Origin: Actinomycetota bacterium
Lineage (GTDB): Bacteria; Actinomycetota; Thermoleophilia; RBG-16-64-13
Direction: 5' to 3'
NCBI GenBank assembly: GCA_023488925.1
Contig: JAMDDA010000118.1
Coordinates: forward strand, 1 to 16,566
Length of the DNA stretch: 16,566 nucleotides
A model generated the notes under the pieces. It ran no database searches and was not told the origin of the DNA. It saw only the letters and a program-made list of their open reading frames with translations. Positions 9,319 through 16,566 of the stretch are shown here, in pieces. Within the stretch, counting starts at the first letter, position 1, and each line of letters opens with the position of its first letter. Position numbers and translations under genes: made by a program.

Positions 9319-10334
9319 GATTGGCTGCGGTCCCTCGTTTCATCAAACAGAGTCGGTGACGAAGACGCCCGGTCCCGCTTCTTGCCGAGCTGATTGGGGC
9401 GTTGTTCGCGGGTACCCAAGTCCACTCCCCTCAGGGTGCTCGGCCGCCAGAGGATCGTGTCGTTCGGGTCGTGGCTTCGCCGGCGCTGGAGTGCCGCGTT
9501 TCGACTGTTCGTGGCGTAGCAGTAGACACAGCCGAATGTGCAGGTGTCGTAGGCCCCGATGTCCACTGCCTGCGCACAACCGCATCGGGGTCTGCTGGAA
9601 ACCGACTTGAGCCGAGCATGGGCGTCAGGCCGAAGCCGCCGGATCACATCGGCATCGATGCAGTGCGCCTGATGGACGTCGAGGCCGGGTTCCGCCTCGT
9701 CACAGCAAACGTGTACGGTCATGCCCCTGGTTCCAGCAATCTCCGCGAACGCGGCCAGCAGCGCGCGCTGTTCGTCCGCCTCGGGACGGCGCATGTCAAG
9801 GCCCAGCTTCTCATTCACTCGGCGCAGATTGCGCTGTGTCTTTCCGTAGACGTCAAGAAAGGAGACGTAGCACCGCTCGGTGGCCCCCTCCAGCGCCGCA
9901 CTCAGCTCATCGAAGCGCTCCACATGGTACTCGGGCGGAGTCACCCGACTGATCAGCACCGGGTCGTAGCGCCACATCACAAGGTTGGGGGTCATGATCT
10001 GGGCAAGCTCCCGAAACGCGGCCACAGAAGCTTCTGGGGAAGGTGAATTCGCATCGATCTCGCGCGGATGCCCATTGATCGTGTACTGGAAGTAGAACTG
10101 AAAGCCCCTTGCCCGCAGGTCGGCGAGGTGCGGGATGAGCGGCCGGGCGTTGCGGGTCCAGAACACCAGCGCCAGACAGTCTTCCGGCTGCAGTGAGACT
10201 CTGTAGATCTGCCCTCCGAACGGGTTCATCCAATCACAGAACCCGGACCGGACCCGGTTCACTAACCACTCCGTGTAGAAGGCCGGGATGTCGGTGCGGC
10301 GGGAGATGCTGATGACGCGCAGAGGCTCAGTCAT
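9315..10334 (-). CDS. DUF1848 family protein with radical-SAM-type cysteine motif
   Basis: This 339-residue protein begins with the DUF1848 hallmark ISISRRTDIPAFY (8-20), followed by FWTRNARPL and YFQYTINGHPREID, as in other family members. Near the C-terminus are C251 and C253, then C265-TFG-C269-VY-C272, a CxxxCxxC spacing like that of radical SAM enzymes, which hold a [4Fe-4S] cluster that cleaves SAM. Here the motif lies in the last quarter of the protein, whereas classical radical SAM enzymes carry it near the N-terminus. C210, C211 and C225 may form a second metal site. The family's substrate is not known to me. The ATG at 10334 has no Shine-Dalgarno, but an extended -10 element ends 10 bases upstream, so the mRNA may be nearly leaderless. 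The stop overlaps the start of the Rsm22-RecQ gene, so the two are probably made together and may share a substrate. The family call is firm and the function open. Confidence 0.9.
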   Translation of the reverse strand: MTEPLRVISISRRTDIPAFYTEWLVNRVRSGFCDWMNPFGGQIYRVSLQPEDCLALVFWTRNARPLIPHLADLRARGFQFYFQYTINGHPREIDANSPSPEASVAAFRELAQIMTPNLVMWRYDPVLISRVTPPEYHVERFDELSAALEGATERCYVSFLDVYGKTQRNLRRVNEKLGLDMRRPEADEQRALLAAFAEIAGTRGMTVHVCCDEAEPGLDVHQAHCIDADVIRRLRPDAHARLKSVSSRPRCGCAQAVDIGAYDTCTFGCVYCYATNSRNAALQRRRSHDPNDTILWRPSTLRGVDLGTREQRPNQLGKKRDRASSSPTLFDETRDRSQS

Positions 10335-10344
10335 AAGAGGGGCG

Positions 10345-10353
10345 ATTGTACCA
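10345..10353 (-). promoter_or_regulatory. Extended -10 promoter for the DUF1848/RecQ unit
   Basis: On the minus strand the bases read TGGTACAAT: a TGn extension followed by a -10 hexamer one base off TATAAT. The hexamer ends 10 bases before the DUF1848 ATG, so transcription would start within a few bases of the ATG and give a leaderless or very short-leader mRNA, in keeping with the missing Shine-Dalgarno. No good -35 hexamer is seen 16-18 bases upstream, which an extended -10 promoter can tolerate. This is inferred from sequence only. Confidence 0.45.
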
Positions 10354-10360
10354 CAGTTCC

Positions 10361-10377
10361 ACCGCTCCGGCAGCGGT
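10361..10377. repeat. Perfect inverted repeat just upstream of the extended -10 (possible operator)
   Basis: ACCGCT-CCGGC-AGCGGT is a 6-bp perfect inverted repeat with a 5-base centre. It lies 8 bases upstream of the extended -10 element, across the -35 region of the DUF1848/RecQ promoter. That is a natural place for a repressor to bind. It lacks a T-tract, so it is a poor intrinsic terminator for the upstream winged-helix gene. Short GC palindromes also arise by chance in DNA of this composition. Confidence 0.3.
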
Positions 10378-10477
10378 CGACGGGAACGTCAACTTGATGC
10401 CCTCGGTCGGTGTCAAGGAAGACGCATTGCTCTCGGTCGTCTTGATCGCCTCCACGGATTCACGTCGCAGCGAATCC

Positions 10478-11032
10478 TTATCCCACCCGATCTTTTCCCA
10501 AATCGGAGATCTCCCATATGCCGTGAGGAGAATCAGACTTCATCAGCCCTTCGCGAACCAACGTATTGCGGCACCACTGGGCAGTGTTGCGCCAGCGTAC
10601 GGAGTTGGGATTAGAAGCAAGCGGCTGATAATCATACTCGTTGAGAACGCCTTTCATTTTTTTCTCGATGCGATCAAGTACTTCGCCCACAGGGGCGCTT
10701 CCACCCAACTCCACTAGGGTCGCCAAGAGTGGCTCGCGGAAGGCATCTTCCGCTGTGCGTAGTCCTCTTCTCAGTTTTACGGCAGATTGTTTTTTTGAGA
10801 TTTTGCTCCGGCGCACTGGCTGGGCCACCAAGAGCGTTCCCCATTCCTTCTGCAAAGCACGAACCTTCTCCCGGAAATCACTCAAACGAGTGGCTTCTTC
10901 GATGGCCTTGTTTGCCTTTTCGTAGTCGCCGGTGTGAAAGGCTTCGGCACCTGTATAGGTTAAGTCATTAGCCACTTCTTCGATCTCTTCAAGGAGAATC
11001 TCAAAGGCTTCGTTTACCTCGTTTTGTTCCAC
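10478..11032 (-). CDS. Small protein with C-terminal Mrr-N-like winged helix, 184 aa
   Basis: I place the start at the GTG at 11032, preceded at 7 bases by AAGGGGG (11046-11040). An in-frame ATG at 11119 would add 29 residues but has a poor ribosome binding site. Residues 1-65 are helical and acidic (FEILLEEIEEVAND, then HTGDYEKANKAIEEA, then FREKVRALQKEW), an arrangement I know from the front of other winged-helix proteins. Residues 95-184 resemble the Mrr N-terminal winged-helix domain: FREPLLATLVELGGSAPVGE, VRWRNTAQWCRNTLVREGLM, GIWEISDLGKDRV. No Mrr nuclease domain follows, so by itself it probably binds DNA or a partner without cutting. It sits between the DNA methyltransferase (104 bases upstream) and the DUF1848/RecQ unit, so it could be a subunit or a local regulator. 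A possible -10 TAGAAT lies at 11061-11056, without a -35. This stretch is clearly AT-richer than the methyltransferase gene. Confidence 0.8.
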   Translation of the reverse strand: MEQNEVNEAFEILLEEIEEVANDLTYTGAEAFHTGDYEKANKAIEEATRLSDFREKVRALQKEWGTLLVAQPVRRSKISKKQSAVKLRRGLRTAEDAFREPLLATLVELGGSAPVGEVLDRIEKKMKGVLNEYDYQPLASNPNSVRWRNTAQWCRNTLVREGLMKSDSPHGIWEISDLGKDRVG

Positions 11033-11136
11033 GTGCCCACCCCCTTCCGTAACAGATTCTATTTCCCGGGTATGCTGACGCGCCATAGCTCGCTGCACTC
11101 GTGGTGTCCCGCGCCTCATCCTGTTCGGCGGCTGAC

Positions 11137-15222
<4,086 letters not shown>

Positions 15223-15291
15223 CAGGAGGCTCCCGTCGTGCAGGATCCGCCGCTTCTCGCGACGCTGATAATGGCACCGATATGATTGCGG

Positions 15292-15726
15292 CTACCTAAC
15301 TGCATCCGCTCGTCCTTCACGTAGGCGCTGCCGCAATTGGACTACCACGACTTCCCCCGGTTCGCCGACATCCGGATCACAGCGGAGCTCCGCGAGGCGC
15401 TCGTCCAGCAACTTCTGCATCGCCGGGGTGAGCGGTAGTTCGGTGAGGGTGGGATCCATGCCGTCCCAGAGGTTCTGAGCGAGCTCCAAGCGCCTGGCGG
15501 CTTCGCCGAAGTCTGGGGCTACGTCGCGGATGCTGACGTCAACGAATTCGACCGGCAGCGACAGCCCCCGCTCCGCCCACACCTCCTGACAGCCCTCAAT
15601 CGCCTCGCGGATGTTGTCCACAGCCTCGTCGCGGGTGGAGCCTTGGCTCACGCACCCGGGCAGCGCCGGACATTCAGCGACCCAGACCCCGTCCTCGTCG
15701 GTCCAAAGAACGACCAAGAAGTCCAA
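15292..15726 (-). CDS. HicB-like domain fused to a PF09720-like unstable antitoxin domain, 144 aa
   Basis: Residues 1-60 are a HicB-like antitoxin fold (VVLWTDEDGVWVAECPALPG, CVSQGSTRDEAVDNIREAIEG). HicB antitoxins neutralise HicA RNases, and most carry a C-terminal HTH or ribbon-helix-helix. Here residues 73-140 instead resemble the putative addiction module component family (PF09720/TIGR02574): ARRLELAQNLWDGMDPTLTE, LPLTPAMQKLLDERLAELRC, DPDVGEPGEV, where typical members read 'eRl.LvedlWDsl..LPLt.aqraeLdrRLae...dPdaG.pWeev'. That family usually pairs with ParE-like toxins. No HicA or ParE gene is adjacent. The start is a TTG at 15726, chosen because AGGAGG (15738-15733) lies 6 bases upstream and the HicB domain begins at once. 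It is 15 bases after the YgiT-type gene, so likely in one operon with it. Two fused antitoxin domains may serve two toxins, or this may be a remnant of joined genes. Confidence 0.8.
   Translation of the reverse strand: MDFLVVLWTDEDGVWVAECPALPGCVSQGSTRDEAVDNIREAIEGCQEVWAERGLSLPVEFVDVSIRDVAPDFGEAARRLELAQNLWDGMDPTLTELPLTPAMQKLLDERLAELRCDPDVGEPGEVVVVQLRQRLREGRADAVR
15667..15689 (-). repeat. Internal copy of a 23-base inverted repeat shared with the window end
   Basis: The reverse complement of 15667-15689 is identical over 23 bases to 16544-16566, the last bases of the window. Here it encodes VWVAECP within the HicB-like domain. The match ends on one side at a clear mismatch (16543) and on the other only because the window ends. 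Confidence 0.9.
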
Positions 15727-15741
15727 ACCGAACCTCCTGCC

Positions 15742-15966
15742 TCAGGCCGCGTAGCGCACGACCTCCACCTCGGCGTGGCGCGCGACGGCTTCGTCGGCCA
15801 AGGCGTAGATGCGTTCCGCGACAGCCTCGCTGAGGTAATACTCCCCGCAATCGTCGCAGACGTCAGCCGGCACATCCTTGATCACCACCACCGACTCTCC
15901 CCGCTGGAGGGTCACGGTCACCTTGCCTGGGCCAGTCTGTCCGGTCTTGCAGATCGTGCAGTTCAT
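15742..15966 (-). CDS. YgiT-type zinc-finger antitoxin, 74 aa
   Basis: Two CxxC pairs, C3/C6 and C37/C40 (NCTICKTG and DVCDDCGEYYL), form the YgiT/MqsA-type N-terminal zinc-binding domain. Between them lies the usual strand-rich segment (VTVTLQRGESVVVIKDVPAD), and after them a helix (SEAVAERIYALADEAVARHA). The protein stops there, so it lacks the C-terminal HTH of full MqsA, as in the short YgiT-type proteins that pair with DUF4258 toxins. The ATG at 15966 overlaps the TGA of the DUF4258 frame by 4 bases (ATGA) and has a strong AGGAGG (15977-15972) 5 bases upstream. That order, toxin then antitoxin with overlap, is the standard layout of this pair. Because the toxin frame carries a stop, this antitoxin may now have nothing to neutralise here. 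Confidence 0.88.
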   Translation of the reverse strand: MNCTICKTGQTGPGKVTVTLQRGESVVVIKDVPADVCDDCGEYYLSEAVAERIYALADEAVARHAEVEVVRYAA

Positions 15967-16250
15967 GACCGCCTCCTGGTCTTGAAGTCATCACTCCACA
16001 GTTCTGGATCGGGTAGGTAGACGGTGACAACATGGCAACGAAAGGACTCGGGTTCACGTGCGACGACCACATGAATCGCCTGCTTGTCGGGCACGGCGAG
16101 CACGAGCCAACTCGGCTATGGCGTGTCATCGGGATACTCCGCGATCACCTCGCCGGACTCGGTTGCCGCGCGGACCGCTTCCGGTGACAAGCCACGCTCG
16201 AACATTCGCTCGATGGCGTGACACGAGAACCAGATCTCTCGACATTCCAT
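15963..16250 (-). pseudogene. DUF4258 toxin gene interrupted by an in-frame amber codon
   Basis: From the ATG at 16250 (GGGGAGAGG just upstream) the frame reads MECREIWFSCHAIERMFERG and ends at TAG (16118-16116) after EVIAEYPDDTP. Past the TAG the same frame goes on with PSWLVLAVPD, IHVVVAREPES and VVTVYLPDPELW to a TGA at 15963 that overlaps the next gene's ATG. Together these 95 codons match a full DUF4258 protein: the 'FS.HA.eRm.eRgis' start, 'a..GevIeeYpdd.PypSrLvl' centre and 'viTVY.PD...W' end. The TAG sits where the family usually has tyrosine (TPYPS), one base change from TAC or TAT. DUF4258 proteins are thought to be toxins paired with YgiT-type antitoxins. As read, only 44 residues would be made, so the toxin is most likely dead. 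Natural amber suppression or a sequencing error is possible. Confidence 0.82.
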
Positions 16251-16370
16251 GAATTGCGCCTCTCCCCTAGTCATCGTACATCGCAAGGGTGGCCGGGGAT
16301 CCACGCGAGGCCCGAACTGGGGGATAGAATGAGGGCTGTCAGGACCGATAGCAGCGTAGGGAGAACCGGC
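16251..16370. promoter_or_regulatory. Divergent intergenic region between the DUF4258 gene and the HicB-like gene
   Basis: These 120 bases separate two genes pointing away from each other, so promoters for both should lie here. On the plus strand a -10-like TAGAAT is at 16325-16330, 41 bases before the HicB-like ATG, with no clear -35. AGGGAG at 16358-16363 is the ribosome binding site, 7 bases from the ATG. On the minus strand only weak -10-like sequences are visible (for example TACGAT at 16280-16275). The arrangement is clear; the individual sites are weak. Confidence 0.35.
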
Positions 16371-16566
16371 ATGCACGGGGAATTCACGGCCATTGTGAAG
16401 CACGACGGTGATTGGTGGATCGGCTGGATCGAGGAGATCCCCGGCGTGAACTGCCAGGAGAGCACTCGCGAGGAGTTGCTCGTCACCCTTGCGGAGATCC
16501 TCGAGGAAGCACTTGAGCTCAATCGGGAAGATGCTCTCGCCATGGTCTGGGTCGCTGAATGTCCGG
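16371..16566 (+). CDS. HicB-like antitoxin, 3' end beyond the window
   Basis: This is the only gene I accept on the plus strand. The 65 visible codons read MHGEFTAIVKHDGDWWIGWI, then EEIPGVNCQESTREELL and LAEILEEALELNREDAL. That is the HicB-type fold: a strand, a short GD turn, a second strand, 'eiPGv..qe.T.eE', then a helix. Proteins of this group are about 70 residues and usually precede a HicA RNase toxin gene, which would lie beyond the window. AGGGAG 7 bases upstream supports the ATG at 16371. After REDALA the sequence changes abruptly to MVWVAECP, encoded by the terminal 23 bases that also occur, inverted, in the HicB-like gene at 15726-15292. The true end of this gene is therefore doubtful, and the last 8 codons may come from a recombination or assembly join. 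Confidence 0.75.
   Translation, partial: MHGEFTAIVKHDGDWWIGWIEEIPGVNCQESTREELLVTLAEILEEALELNREDALAMVWVAECP
16544..16566 (+). repeat. Terminal copy of the 23-base inverted repeat
   Basis: These last 23 bases equal the reverse complement of 15667-15689 exactly, and in both places are read in the same codon phase (VWVAECP). The placement at the very end of the window suggests a fold-back or repeat-driven contig break, though a genuine second HicB-like gene starting at the ATG at 16542 is possible. Confidence 0.9.

Noticed and set aside
10361..10377. Hairpin as a terminator for the winged-helix gene
   Set aside because: The stem is only 6 bp with no T-tract, and it lies more than 100 bases after the stop, next to a promoter; an operator is the better guess.

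Overview
The window is a stretch of high-GC bacterial chromosome that looks like a defence or genomic island. Almost everything lies on the minus strand. I see no rRNA, tRNA, phage structural gene, insertion sequence or CRISPR array. GTG and TTG starts, GC-rich linkers and small toxin-antitoxin (TA) families fit a soil or environmental high-GC bacterium such as an actinobacterium or a similar phylum. No single gene fixes the taxonomy. The window starts inside a gene (position 1) and ends inside another (position 16566).

Layout, read 5' to 3' on the minus strand. (a) 16250-15292 is a small TA cluster: a DUF4258 toxin gene broken by an in-frame amber codon, its YgiT-type zinc-finger partner, and a HicB-like domain fused to an unstable-antitoxin (PF09720-like) domain. 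A truncated HicB-like gene diverges from it on the plus strand at the window end. (b) 15222-11137 is a 1361-residue Eco57I/PglX-type N6-adenine DNA methyltransferase. (c) 11032-10478 is a small protein with an Mrr-N-like winged helix. (d) 10334-9315 is a DUF1848 protein with a radical-SAM-type CxxxCxxC. (e) 9318-3268 is a 2016-residue protein joining an Rsm22-like methyltransferase, a full RecQ helicase and a long helical C-terminus. Its start overlaps the DUF1848 stop by 4 bases. (f) 3166-2775 is a frameshifted AbiEi-like antitoxin remnant. (g) 2778 to beyond position 1 is a WYL-domain superfamily 1 (UPF1/DNA2-like) helicase.

How the parts may work together (inference). A DNA methyltransferase, a restriction-type winged helix, two different helicases, a radical SAM-like enzyme and a WYL sensor domain in one direction resemble in outline BREX, DISARM and Dpd systems. 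The content matches none of these as I know them: there is no BrxC/PglY ATPase, PglZ, Lon-like protease, DrmA/DrmB, PLD nuclease or DpdA. The most unusual part is the DUF1848 plus Rsm22-RecQ pair, which is translationally coupled, has its own extended -10 promoter, and is lower in GC than the genes on either side. I regard genes (b)-(g) as a candidate uncharacterised multi-gene defence locus. The TA genes beside it look partly decayed, as is common at island edges.
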